Assembly (NCBI RefSeq): GCF_001894825.1
Contig: NZ_BCWY01000026.1
Location: 53,425-117,424, forward strand
Length of the DNA stretch: 64,000 nt
Reading direction: 5' to 3'
DNA from: Rhodococcus jostii NBRC 16295
GTDB taxonomy: Bacteria > Actinomycetota > Actinomycetes > Mycobacteriales > Mycobacteriaceae
Shown: positions 45,204 to 54,082 of the stretch, piece by piece
Layout: each line of letters begins with the position of its first letter
How positions within the stretch are numbered: the first letter of the stretch is position 1
Made by a program: the position numbers and the translations under genes
Notes under the pieces: generated by a model
Told to the model about the DNA's origin: nothing
The model's database searches: none
The model's input: the letters and a program-made list of their open reading frames with translations, nothing else

Positions 45204-47522
45204 TCAGCTCCGCTGCGCTGCAATCAAAACCGCGACCTGGGTCCGCGAGTTCACGCCCAGTTTGGTGAAGATGTGCTCAATGTGAGTCTCAACCGTACGT
45301 GGCGCGACGACCAATGCCTGCGCGATCTGTTTGTTAGTCATACCCTCCGCCAGCATGTCTGCGACCTGCGCCTCGCGGGGGGTGAGGCTGCTGATGAGCG
45401 CGTCGTCGGGCGAGGATTCGTCCTTGGCCGGCGGCGCCTCTCCCAGCGCATACGCGATCGCCTGCTCGGTACCAAGCAGGCGGCCCTCAGCAAAGGCGGA
45501 TTCGAATGCGTTCCCGCCCAGTCGTGTTCGAATCTCACGGGAGGTCGTCTCGCTCCAGCCCCTTAGTTCGAATCCACCGGGGTAGTCCCCCAGCGGCTCC
45601 CACACCCGTCGGACCGCGCCCATCAATCGTGCCGACCGCTCCGCCTCGCCCTCCGCAGCCGCGACCCAGGACAGGATCTCCATCACCACCGCGATACCGA
45701 GCGCATCGTGGAAGGGACGCTTGACGGCCAGTGCCTCCCTCAAATGCTCGCCGGCCCGTTCGAGGTCGCCGCGCATCCACAGCGCCAAACCAAGGAATGT
45801 GAGGATCCACGATAGCAACCAGCGTTCGCCATGCTCGGTGCATATGCGGCGACACCGTTCGAGCACCTCAAGCGCCCGTTCGGGTTGTTGCCGAAGGCAG
45901 AACGCCCAACCGACATGTTCGAGGGCGAGGACTTGGAGCATGCTGGGACCGCCCAGCTCCTCCATTGCCGACCCCTCTTCGATCAATGCCATCCCGAGTG
46001 TCGTGTTCCCGAGATTGTGTTCGGCGACCCCACGAAGGTGTGTGGCGTGTGCCAGGTTCACGGAATCACCCAGCTCTCGCGCGAGATTCTCGCTGCCACG
46101 CAGCAGATCTAAGGCGACAACAGCCTTGCCCTCGGCCACCGCGAGGTAACCGTTTCCCCACAACGCGGCCGCACGCTCGGAACTGGAGACGCTGTCTGAC
46201 GCCAGCGATCGATCTAACCAGTACCGTCCTTCACGCTGCTGTCCACACCCCAGCCAGTACCAGAACAGTTTCGATGCCATGCCAAGTGCGTCTCGTCCGC
46301 GCTCGGGATCCGAAAGCAGCGAATCGAGGACGGCACGCAGGTTGGCGTGCTCCCCCCGCATCCGGTCGACCATCTGTTCCTGCCCCGGACCGAACCAGTT
46401 CTCGTCGAACTCCCGCGCAAGCCGCTGGTAGTAAGACCGATATCGCTCCTCGATCGTGGCCTCGGCCGGATTTCCGCGCAACTTGCGAAGTCCGTACTCA
46501 CGCACCGTCTCGAGCATGCGATAGGTCGGCCTGCCCCCGGTGACACGCTTCACGAGAATCGACTTGTCCACCAGCGCCGCGATGCAATCCACGACCTCGT
46601 CCTGCGATAGGGCGTCGCCGCTGCAGACGGACTCCGCCGCGTGCAAATGAACGGTTCCGGTGAAGACCGACAACCGCTCCCACAAGACGCGTTCCCGATT
46701 CGAACAGAGTTCGTAACTCCAGTCCAGGGTCGCCCACAGGGACTGCTGGCGCGGCGCTGCGGACCGGTCGCCGACGCTCAGCAATCGATAGTGGTCGTCG
46801 AGGCGATCGAGTAACTCGCTGGGTGACAATGCGCGCATTCGCCCGGCCGCGAGCTCGATCGCCAGCGGCAACCCGTCGAGTCGACGACACAGTTCCTCTA
46901 CCGTCTCGGCGTTGTCCGGGGTGATCCGGAATCCGGGGGCAGCGGCCGCGGCCCGCTCGGCGAACAGTGTCACGGCCTCGGATCGTGCACCTTCGTGTGC
47001 CGGATCCATCGTCGTACGACGTACTGAAAGCGGCGCGACCTCGAAGACATGCTCACCGGCGATTCGCAACGGCTCACGGCTGGTCACCAGAATGCGCAGG
47101 TCAGCCGAGGCGGACAGCAAGTTACGGACCAGGACCGCGCTCTCGTCCAGCAGGTGCTCACAGTTGTCGAGCACCAGCAAGAGTTCACGTCCCCGCAGAT
47201 AATCGATCAACGTTGCCACCACGTCGGTCTGATGGGTGGGCGCGCCCACCACCTGCGCCACTGTCAACGCGACCAGGGCAGGATCGGCAACCTCGGCGAG
47301 TTCGACCAACATCGCACCGTCGGAGAACCTGCGACGGGCCCTGCGCGCCACGTCGATCGCGAGCCGTGTCTTGCCCACCCCGCCGGTCCCGGTCAGTGTC
47401 ACCAGCCGCGAGTTCGCCAACAGCCGGCGCACCTCCGCCGATTCCGAGTTGCGCCCTACCAGGCTGGTCATGTCCACCGGAAGGCCGCCCGCCGCGCTCG
47501 GGAGTGGCGGGTCATCAGCCAT
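45204..47522 (-). CDS. LuxR-family regulator with STAND ATPase domain (772 aa)
   Basis: A large ATP-dependent regulator. Residues about 15-300 form the ATPase: SLVGRNSESAEVRRLL, Walker A LTGTGGVGKTRLAI and Walker B LLLVLDNCEHLLDES. A helical repeat region follows. The C-terminus is a LuxR HTH (SLTPREAQVADMLAEGMTNK, VETHIEHIFTKLGVNSRTQV). It is a paralogue of the ATPase-LuxR part of the protein at 20599-23952 but has no kinase. ATG 47522 was chosen because GAGGT lies upstream. It is divergent from the Rieske operon at 47704, its likely target. Confidence 0.88.
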   Translation of the reverse strand: MADDPPLPSAAGGLPVDMTSLVGRNSESAEVRRLLANSRLVTLTGTGGVGKTRLAIDVARRARRRFSDGAMLVELAEVADPALVALTVAQVVGAPTHQTDVVATLIDYLRGRELLLVLDNCEHLLDESAVLVRNLLSASADLRILVTSREPLRIAGEHVFEVAPLSVRRTTMDPAHEGARSEAVTLFAERAAAAAPGFRITPDNAETVEELCRRLDGLPLAIELAAGRMRALSPSELLDRLDDHYRLLSVGDRSAAPRQQSLWATLDWSYELCSNRERVLWERLSVFTGTVHLHAAESVCSGDALSQDEVVDCIAALVDKSILVKRVTGGRPTYRMLETVREYGLRKLRGNPAEATIEERYRSYYQRLAREFDENWFGPGQEQMVDRMRGEHANLRAVLDSLLSDPERGRDALGMASKLFWYWLGCGQQREGRYWLDRSLASDSVSSSERAAALWGNGYLAVAEGKAVVALDLLRGSENLARELGDSVNLAHATHLRGVAEHNLGNTTLGMALIEEGSAMEELGGPSMLQVLALEHVGWAFCLRQQPERALEVLERCRRICTEHGERWLLSWILTFLGLALWMRGDLERAGEHLREALAVKRPFHDALGIAVVMEILSWVAAAEGEAERSARLMGAVRRVWEPLGDYPGGFELRGWSETTSREIRTRLGGNAFESAFAEGRLLGTEQAIAYALGEAPPAKDESSPDDALISSLTPREAQVADMLAEGMTNKQIAQALVVAPRTVETHIEHIFTKLGVNSRTQVAVLIAAQRS

Positions 47523-47703
47523 CACAGCACCTCGGTCCTTCGTGGGTCTTCGGCTTTCAACGATAGTCATCGGCATCCAAGCGGCATCCGGGAATCGCGG
47601 TCGTTCAGTGGCGTTCCAACGGTCGGACCGCCCCTGTTGGAACCTCGTCGTGAGGGTCGTACCTTACCGAGAAATCGCATGACACACCACGAGGAGATGT
47701 CAC

Positions 47704-49113
47704 GTGTTCGATCATCTGACAGAGCCGAAATCCGGTCCGCGTATCCAGACATCACCCGCAACCGTGGAACTGTTCCGAACTGTCGATCAAGAGCTACGGC
47801 AGGGAATTGTTTCACCCGAAGTATTCAGCGATCCCGAACTCTACGCCCTCGAGCTGGACCGCATTTTCGCTCGCTGCTGGTGTTTCGTCGCGCACGAATC
47901 CGAAATCCCCATGCCGGGCGACTACGTACTTCGGTACATCGGACAAGATCAATTCATCGTCGTGCGCGACGAAGACTGTCAGGTTCGGGTCCTGTTCAAC
48001 AACTGCACCCACCGTGGGAGCCCGGTCTGCAGGGTCGAGAAGGGAAACAGTTCACATTTCCGCTGCCCGTACCATTCGTGGCTCTTCAAAAACAACGGTG
48101 AGTGGAGCGGCGCGCCGCACCGTAAGAAGGCCTACAAGAAGCTCGATTCCGCAAAGTGGGGCCTGGCGTCGGCACCACACGTGGACTCGGTACATGGCCT
48201 GATTTTCGCGTCGTTGGATCCCGAAGCGCCGACGCTCGACGAGTACCTCGGCGGCATGCGATGGTACTTGGACGCGCTTCTCGGCCTCAACGAGCAGGGC
48301 ATGCGAGCAATCGGAGAGCCGCACCGCTGGCGGGTTCCCGCAAACTGGAAGTCCGGCGCCGAGAACTTCATGGCCGACGCCTACCACGTTCCCTCCCTTC
48401 ATCGATCCGCGGAAGAAGTTGGCATGTTCCCCGGCATCGAGGCGGGCGGGGCGGGACCGCAGGCGTCTTCCCGCCATGTGTATTTCGACGAGGGCCACGG
48501 CATGATCATCAATGACGGATTCCTGCCACCACCGTGGCACCGCTCAGGATTCCCACCCGAGGTGGCCGACACGTTCCAGCTCGATCGACTCAGCCCTGAT
48601 CAGCGCCAGTTCGTCGAGAATCACTCCGCAACAACATTCCTCATCTTCCCGAACCTCGGACTGGTCCGGGTGCCTGCATCCCCGCACCCTGACGCCCCGC
48701 CTACGGTCTTCACCTACCTGCGCCAGTGGCAGCCCCACGGTCCCAGCACCATCGTGAACTGGAACTGGACGCTGGGTTGGAACAGCGCATCGGAGCAATT
48801 CAACGAGGACGCCTACGTTGCGGCGTTGAGCATGCATGGCCCAGCGGGCATCCTCGAACAGGACGACACCGTCGTCTGGGGTGGCGCACCCGTCGCAGGA
48901 CGATCCTCCTTTGCACGAAAGAGCGGCATGCGCTTTAACTTTCAGCTCGGCTTGGACGGCATGAGCGACTACGCCGAGGACCCCGAGTGGCGATTCCCCG
49001 GCCGGGCCACGACCACGGCCCTCGGGGAGGCCCCGCAGCGCGCCTTCTACCGCCGGTGGCTGCGCGAGGTGTCCACACCGGACAGCGTCGGCCGAACGGA
49101 GACAGAGCAGTGA
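47704..49113 (+). CDS. Rieske oxygenase alpha (large) subunit 3, PAH/phthalate-dioxygenase-like (469 aa)
   Basis: The catalytic subunit of a third ring-hydroxylating oxygenase. Rieske ligands are in NCTHRGSPVC and RCPYHSWLF. The mononuclear iron His pair is in FMADAYHVPSLH. The length and blocks such as NWNWTLGWNSASEQFNEDAY fit the actinobacterial PAH/phthalate-type group. GTG start after GAGGAGATG. Its stop overlaps the beta start (GTGA). No ferredoxin or reductase is nearby, so it may borrow those at 34849-36444. Confidence 0.9.
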   Translation: MFDHLTEPKSGPRIQTSPATVELFRTVDQELRQGIVSPEVFSDPELYALELDRIFARCWCFVAHESEIPMPGDYVLRYIGQDQFIVVRDEDCQVRVLFNNCTHRGSPVCRVEKGNSSHFRCPYHSWLFKNNGEWSGAPHRKKAYKKLDSAKWGLASAPHVDSVHGLIFASLDPEAPTLDEYLGGMRWYLDALLGLNEQGMRAIGEPHRWRVPANWKSGAENFMADAYHVPSLHRSAEEVGMFPGIEAGGAGPQASSRHVYFDEGHGMIINDGFLPPPWHRSGFPPEVADTFQLDRLSPDQRQFVENHSATTFLIFPNLGLVRVPASPHPDAPPTVFTYLRQWQPHGPSTIVNWNWTLGWNSASEQFNEDAYVAALSMHGPAGILEQDDTVVWGGAPVAGRSSFARKSGMRFNFQLGLDGMSDYAEDPEWRFPGRATTTALGEAPQRAFYRRWLREVSTPDSVGRTETEQ

Positions 49114-49643
49114 CCGTCTCCAGCACCTCAACCACCACCACCCCGCGCGACATCGCCGCCGAATGCACACAATTCCTCTTCCGCGAGGCCGAATATCTCG
49201 ACCACAGAGAGTTCCACCGCTGGCTCGAATGCCTGTCCGAAGAACTGGTCTACGTGATGCCGGTTCGCGTCACCCGCGGCGCAGAGGCACGAAATCTCGA
49301 ATTCTCACCAGTCGGCTTCCACATGAAGGACAACTATGCATCGATGAAGATGCGGGTTTCCCGGCTGTATACCGAACACGCCTACGCAGAAGACCCACCA
49401 TCGCGCACCCAACGACTGGTGACCAACGTCCGCGTCGATCCGCTCCACGCCGACGACAAGTACAACGTACGGAGCAACTTCATGTGCTACCGAGCCCAGG
49501 GCGACGGCACCGACTCCGACCTGATCGTCGGCGAGAGGTTCGACGTCCTACACGACACCCCCGACGGCTGGAGGCTGGCGGCCCGAACCGTGCACCTGGC
49601 GCACACCACGCTTGTCACCGCGAACCTCGGGGTGTTCCTGTGA
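49110..49643 (+). CDS. Rieske oxygenase beta (small) subunit 3 (177 aa)
   Basis: A small subunit with QFLFREAEYLDHREFHRWLE, LVYVMPVRVTRG and DPPSRTQRLVTNVRVDP. The GTG at 49110 overlaps the alpha stop, and its own stop overlaps the next small gene by GTGA as well. Three consecutive genes are thus translationally coupled. The DPPSR..LVTNVRV block is shared with the subunit at 32812. Confidence 0.92.
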   Translation: MTVSSTSTTTTPRDIAAECTQFLFREAEYLDHREFHRWLECLSEELVYVMPVRVTRGAEARNLEFSPVGFHMKDNYASMKMRVSRLYTEHAYAEDPPSRTQRLVTNVRVDPLHADDKYNVRSNFMCYRAQGDGTDSDLIVGERFDVLHDTPDGWRLAARTVHLAHTTLVTANLGVFL

Positions 49644-49846
49644 CCTCGCTGCAGCTCCGCAACGAGTTCGCCGACGTGACCGTGCGGGTGGTCGCGACCG
49701 GCAACGGCGAGCGGCTCGAGATCACCTCGCCCCGGAGGGGCACCACCATCCGGCTCGATCCAGTCGAGTTGGAAGCCCTCACCTGGCAGACCACCGATGT
49801 GTTCACTCGAATGCTCGAGGGCTCGACCGGCCCAACATCGTTGTGA
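49640..49846 (+). CDS. small protein coupled to Rieske oxygenase 3 (68 aa)
   Basis: The GTG at 49640 overlaps the beta-subunit stop (GTGA), the strongest evidence that it is real. The protein reads as a small beta-rich domain (VTVRVVATGNGERLEITSP, TTIRLDPVELEALTWQTTDV) with no cofactor motif. I recall similar short proteins near actinobacterial ring oxygenases labelled dihydrodiol dehydrogenase; the sequence has no Rossmann fold, so I would not use that name. It could be an assembly or stability factor of the oxygenase. Confidence 0.7.
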   Translation: MTSLQLRNEFADVTVRVVATGNGERLEITSPRRGTTIRLDPVELEALTWQTTDVFTRMLEGSTGPTSL

Positions 49847-49900
49847 TTACTTACTGCACTGCCCGACGAGTCGGGCGACACCGTCGTGGAGAGGATCGAC

Positions 49901-50722
49901 ATGAGTGAAGGTTGGTTGACCGGAAAGGTTGTACTGATCACCGGTGGTGGCACCGGGATTGGCCGCGCCGTGGTGGAGCGCTTCGTCAAGGAAGGCGCGC
50001 AAGTCGGTGTCCTCGACAGGTCGGAGGAAGCCGTCGCGGAACTGCGCGCGCTGCCCGGCAAGAACGTTTCCGCGACCCACGGCGACGTCCGAAATCTCGA
50101 CGACCACAAGCGTGCAGTCGCCGACACCGTCCAGCGCTTCGGCCGACTCGATGTGCTCGTCACGGTGGCGGGCATCTTCGACTACTTCGTATCGCTCGAA
50201 AGCCTCGACGATGATCGAATCGACGCCGCCTTCGCCGAGATGTTCGACGTCAACGTGAAAGGCTCGCTCTTGGCCGTAAAGGCGGCCCTGCCCGAACTGT
50301 CCAAGTCACGGGGCAACGTGGTGCTCACGATCTCGAATGCAGGATTCCTCCCTGGTGGGGGCGGACCGCTGTACACCGGTTCCAAGTTCGCTGTCCGCGG
50401 CCTGCTATCTCAGCTCTCCTTCGAACTCGCCCCGCACATCCGGGTGAACGCTGTCGCACCAGGCGGGACTGTCACGCCACTGCGCGGTGTGGAGGCGATG
50501 GACTCTGGTGATCAGCGCCTGGTTGACATGCCTGACCTGCCCGGCTTGATTCGCCAAACCAATCCGCTGCAGGTGGCGTCCGAACCCGCCGACCACGCGT
50601 GGGCGTACGTCTACCTGGCTTCCAAGGAACGGACGAAGTCGGTGACAGGTTGCGTCATCCACTCTGATGGTGGACTACAAAGCCGCGGGTTGGTTCCGCT
50701 GGGCGGCGAGCTGATCTCGTAG
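49901..50722 (+). CDS. SDR dehydrogenase, BphB/cis-dihydrodiol dehydrogenase type (273 aa)
   Basis: A short-chain dehydrogenase: LITGGGTGIGRAVVERF cofactor site, GVLDRSEEA with Asp for NAD, Ser in LTISNAGFLPGGGGPLYTG and the YTGSK Tyr-Lys pair. The C-terminal VTGCVIHSDGGLQSRGL is close to BphB/HcaB-type dihydrodiol dehydrogenases. GGAGAGG precedes ATG 49901. It should re-aromatise the cis-dihydrodiol made by Rieske oxygenase 3 to a catechol. Confidence 0.87.
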   Translation: MSEGWLTGKVVLITGGGTGIGRAVVERFVKEGAQVGVLDRSEEAVAELRALPGKNVSATHGDVRNLDDHKRAVADTVQRFGRLDVLVTVAGIFDYFVSLESLDDDRIDAAFAEMFDVNVKGSLLAVKAALPELSKSRGNVVLTISNAGFLPGGGGPLYTGSKFAVRGLLSQLSFELAPHIRVNAVAPGGTVTPLRGVEAMDSGDQRLVDMPDLPGLIRQTNPLQVASEPADHAWAYVYLASKERTKSVTGCVIHSDGGLQSRGLVPLGGELIS

Positions 50723-50841
50723 CCTTTCCACCCCGCAACTGAATCCAAGAACCGCGCAGCGCACCCGCGCTCCACCTGTTTCGGGTGCCGCACCCGAAGA
50801 CCACACCAGTACAGAGATATTGAGCGAGAAGAGGAGTTGGC

Positions 50842-52548
50842 GTGACCACACCATCTGACAACCCGCGGGCGACGCCGCGCGTCCGAATAGCGGTGTTCTC
50901 CGGTCCGACTGCCACAATCGGCAACAGCCCTGACTTGGTCACATCGAACAAGGCACGCAGGCGGCATGGGCTGGACCCGCTGACCACTCTGGACGGCGCG
51001 ACGCCCCGCTTCGATCTCCTCCGTCCACAGCGCCTCGCCGCGCCGGTGACGGTGTACGTGGAGGCCTACACCGCTCATCCGCTCGAGGCCGACGCCCGCG
51101 AGCTCTACGCCCTCCCGGACGGATGGCTAAATGCACGCGGCGAGTTCCAGTCCGTCGAGCCCGACGACGGCGGTACCCCCGTGTACGAGGTGGAGTTGCG
51201 GCCGGACGACGGGCTCTATCCGCTGCCCTACATGGCGCGTCAAGCTGACGGATCCGCGTGGGATGCAACGACTACTTTCCCATTCGCCCCTCCGGCGCAC
51301 AGCCGCCAAACCTTCTATCCCGACGCCAGACGCGTCTACGAGGAGATTGAGCGCTTCGGCCTCGAAGACCACGGGCACCCGATCAACTTAAGTACGCGGG
51401 CGGAGTTCGATTTCTTCCGCCCCGCACCCAGCGGCGGGTATCGCAATAGCTACGACGACGATGGTCCGGAGTCATTCGGCGAGGACTACTTCCCGTACTA
51501 CCCCTATCACCTACAGCGCGAACCGGATCTGGCCACACTGGCGCGAGCAACCAATCTGGTCCAGCAAGTACTCGCCAGTGGCGACTACATCGGGGCCCAG
51601 TGGCTGGAGGGCAGTCCGACCACAGAGGAAACCCTGTACTGGCTCGCCTTGCTCGTTGACACCACGGTGCCGATCGTCGGGCACACCGCCCAGCGGCGCC
51701 ACCAGTCCGCCAGCGCCGACGGCGCCCGCAACATCATCGACGGCGTAAAGTTCCTCGTCTCGTCCGCCGCGGTCGACGAGTCGGGGCGCAACCGGCTCGG
51801 TGCCGTCCTGATAGTCGACGAGCTGGTCTACTCGGCACGCGAGGTAACTAAGGTCGATGCCCGCCCTGGCGGATATGAAGCAACCGGGGGCCACGGCGGC
51901 ATCGTCGCCGATATGGGCGGATACGGACCGCCGCGGGTCACCTACACACCGACGTACCTGCATACCCACTCCTCCGATGTCCGGTTGAGCCACCTGCCGA
52001 CCACTGTCAGCGGAGTGACCGGCGAACCGGGCGAGATCCGCCTGGTCGAGATCACTGTGAAGGACGCCGACGGCTACCTGGTCCCCGACGCGATGCCGGT
52101 CGTCTCGATCACCAAGTACGGCCGATACGGACGAATGTCGACCGGCCCCGACGAGGCTCCGGACACCGGTCGCGAAGTTGAGGTTCTCGGCCGAATCGCA
52201 GCCAATCTCGTCGACGCTCCGCTTGCCGGCTTCGTATGCGAGGGCATGTCGCCGTTCGGAATGTCCAGTCCTGCTACGAACTCGGCGCTGGCCACCGCGG
52301 TGTTCTCGGGTATGCCGGTAGTCCGGGTGGGGCGCGGCAACACCGGCGGCATGGCCTACCGCACCGACCCAATCTTCATCTCCGGTAGCAATCTGACCTC
52401 GACCAAGGCTCGGATGCTGCTGATGGCGGCGCTCCTGAAGCTTGGCACACTGCCGGTCGCAGAAGACCCGACCAACCCAACCCCGGCCGAACGGACCGCC
52501 ACCGAGCAAGCAGTTGCCACGTATCAACACATCTTCGATACACACTGA
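50842..52548 (+). CDS. enlarged asparaginase-family homologue (568 aa)
   Basis: The C-terminal two-thirds align with L-asparaginases: EETLYWLALLVDTTVPIVGH, ASADGARNIIDGVKFLVS, EVTKVDA (the catalytic Lys, about residue 337) and CEGMSPFGMSSPATNSALA. The first Thr motif appears as VFSGPTATIGNS near residue 22. The second motif, normally HGTDTxEET, reads EGSPTTEET: Thr becomes Ser and Asp becomes Pro. The two motifs are about 235 residues apart rather than about 77, because of an insert rich in acidic and aromatic residues. No signal peptide. It lies between a dihydrodiol dehydrogenase and a LysR gene. An amide or related hydrolase with altered specificity is inferred. Confidence 0.75.
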   Translation: MTTPSDNPRATPRVRIAVFSGPTATIGNSPDLVTSNKARRRHGLDPLTTLDGATPRFDLLRPQRLAAPVTVYVEAYTAHPLEADARELYALPDGWLNARGEFQSVEPDDGGTPVYEVELRPDDGLYPLPYMARQADGSAWDATTTFPFAPPAHSRQTFYPDARRVYEEIERFGLEDHGHPINLSTRAEFDFFRPAPSGGYRNSYDDDGPESFGEDYFPYYPYHLQREPDLATLARATNLVQQVLASGDYIGAQWLEGSPTTEETLYWLALLVDTTVPIVGHTAQRRHQSASADGARNIIDGVKFLVSSAAVDESGRNRLGAVLIVDELVYSAREVTKVDARPGGYEATGGHGGIVADMGGYGPPRVTYTPTYLHTHSSDVRLSHLPTTVSGVTGEPGEIRLVEITVKDADGYLVPDAMPVVSITKYGRYGRMSTGPDEAPDTGREVEVLGRIAANLVDAPLAGFVCEGMSPFGMSSPATNSALATAVFSGMPVVRVGRGNTGGMAYRTDPIFISGSNLTSTKARMLLMAALLKLGTLPVAEDPTNPTPAERTATEQAVATYQHIFDTH

Positions 52549-52550
52549 CG

Positions 52551-53450
52551 ATGGATCTGCGCCAGCTCCACTATTTCATCGCAGTCGCCGAGGAAGGCAC
52601 CTTCACCCGTGCGGCGCACCGCGTGCATGTCGCTCAGTCCGGCGTCAGTGCGCAGATCAAGGCACTGGAAAAGGAACTCGGACAGCAACTCTTCGAGCGC
52701 CTGCCACGCGTAGCGAAACTCACCGCAGCCGGCGAGTCGCTACTGCCGCACGCACACGCGGCATTGGATGCGCTCGCAGCCGGACGCGCATCGATCGACG
52801 CGCTGACCGGACTGCTGCGCGGACACGTCGCGATCGGCAGCATTCCTTCCATCTATCCGCGCAGCATCGACCTGCCCGAGACCCTTGCCTCGTTCCACCG
52901 CAAACACCCCGGCGTCGACATCTCCCTGACCGAGGACACAGCCGCCACACTTCTACGACGCACGGGTGACGGCACGCTCGACGTCGCGTTCACCAGCCTC
53001 ACCGCCGACAACGTGACAGGCGTGCGCACCCGAGAGCTACACCGCGAACCGGTCGTGCTGGCCTTCCCGCCCTCCGATCCTCTCGCCGACAACACCGAGC
53101 TACCTCTCAGCGCCTTGGGTGAACGGCCGTTGATCACTCTTCCAAAGGGTTCGGGGCTACGTTGGGAGTTCGACCGCGCCCTTGCCCGCGACGGCGTCCG
53201 CGCCCACATCGCGTTCGAGGCCGGCAACCCGGACACCCTCATCATGATGGTCGAGAAGGGCCTCGGCGTGGCACTCGTACCGGAATCCGCTCTCACCCTG
53301 AATAATCGAGTAGTCGCAGTGCAAGTACCCGAGCTTCCACCCGGTCGCCTAGGAATTGTCTGGCGCGACGGCGCCGCCACGAGCCCGGCGGCACGAGCGT
53401 TCATCGACCACACCGCGGCGCGAGCGATGAAACGGCAAGCTTCGGAGTGA
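52551..53450 (+). CDS. LysR-family transcriptional regulator (299 aa)
   Basis: The N-terminal HTH occupies residues 1-60 (MDLRQLHYFIAVAEEGTFTR, then AQSGVSAQIKALEKELGQQL). The C-terminal effector domain has ALGERPLITLPKGSGLRWEF and ALVPESALTLNN. It starts two bases after the asparaginase-like gene, so both may be co-transcribed. It converges with the UbiX/UbiD operon. LysR proteins usually sense a pathway intermediate and act nearby. Confidence 0.9.
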   Translation: MDLRQLHYFIAVAEEGTFTRAAHRVHVAQSGVSAQIKALEKELGQQLFERLPRVAKLTAAGESLLPHAHAALDALAAGRASIDALTGLLRGHVAIGSIPSIYPRSIDLPETLASFHRKHPGVDISLTEDTAATLLRRTGDGTLDVAFTSLTADNVTGVRTRELHREPVVLAFPPSDPLADNTELPLSALGERPLITLPKGSGLRWEFDRALARDGVRAHIAFEAGNPDTLIMMVEKGLGVALVPESALTLNNRVVAVQVPELPPGRLGIVWRDGAATSPAARAFIDHTAARAMKRQASE

Positions 53451-53467
53451 TCAGACACCTATGACGA

Positions 53468-54082
53468 TCAACCTTCTCGCGCCCCGGATAGCTCATGTCG
53501 CGCCGCCTTGATGCCCCGCCAGCGCCTTGCCTGCGGCGCATCGATATCGAACTGGTCAAGGATCCGGACCACGACGTGGTCGACGATGTCAGAGATCATC
53601 TCGGGGCGGTTGTAGAACGCCGGCATCGGTGGCACGATCCGAGCACCCATGCGGCTCAGCGCGAGCATGTTCTCGAGGTGAATCTCGTTGAGCGGCGTTT
53701 CGCGGGGCACCACGACCAGACGTCGACGCTCCTTGAGCACTACATCGGCGGCGCGGCAGATGAGGTTGTCGGCGTACCCGTGGCGGATGCCCGCCAGCGT
53801 TCGCATGCTGCACGGCACGACGATCATCCCGGCCGTTCGGAACGATCCGGACGAGATCGCCGCACCCTGCTCCCCTACCTTGTAGGTCACATCCCCAAGC
53901 TCCGCGACCTCACGCACAGAGTAAGTCGTCTCCATCTCGATGTTGGACTGTGCCCACGTGCTCATCACGAGATGAGTCTCGATCTCCGGCATGTCGCGCA
54001 ACGTCTCCAACAGACGCACAGCGAACGGTGCACCGCTGGCTCCCGTGATCGCGACGATAATGCGGGTCGCAGCGTTCGTCAT
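53468..54082 (-). CDS. UbiX-like flavin prenyltransferase (204 aa)
   Basis: This enzyme makes the prenylated FMN cofactor needed by UbiD decarboxylases. The FMN site VAITGASGAPFAVRLLETL is at the N-terminus. PCSMRTLAGIRHGYADNLIC and LVVVPRETPLNEIHLENML, then GARIVPPMPAFYNRP, are the family blocks. The start overlaps the stop of the preceding split-barrel gene (ATGA). Last gene of a three-gene UbiD operon. UbiX paralogues in catabolic clusters (BsdB/VdcB) are dedicated to the adjacent decarboxylase. Confidence 0.93.
   Translation of the reverse strand: MTNAATRIIVAITGASGAPFAVRLLETLRDMPEIETHLVMSTWAQSNIEMETTYSVREVAELGDVTYKVGEQGAAISSGSFRTAGMIVVPCSMRTLAGIRHGYADNLICRAADVVLKERRRLVVVPRETPLNEIHLENMLALSRMGARIVPPMPAFYNRPEMISDIVDHVVVRILDQFDIDAPQARRWRGIKAARHELSGAREG

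Noticed and set aside
49640..49846. Calling the 68-aa protein a dihydrodiol dehydrogenase
   Set aside because: Too short for a Rossmann fold and no cofactor motif; the adjacent SDR at 49901 is the real candidate for that activity.
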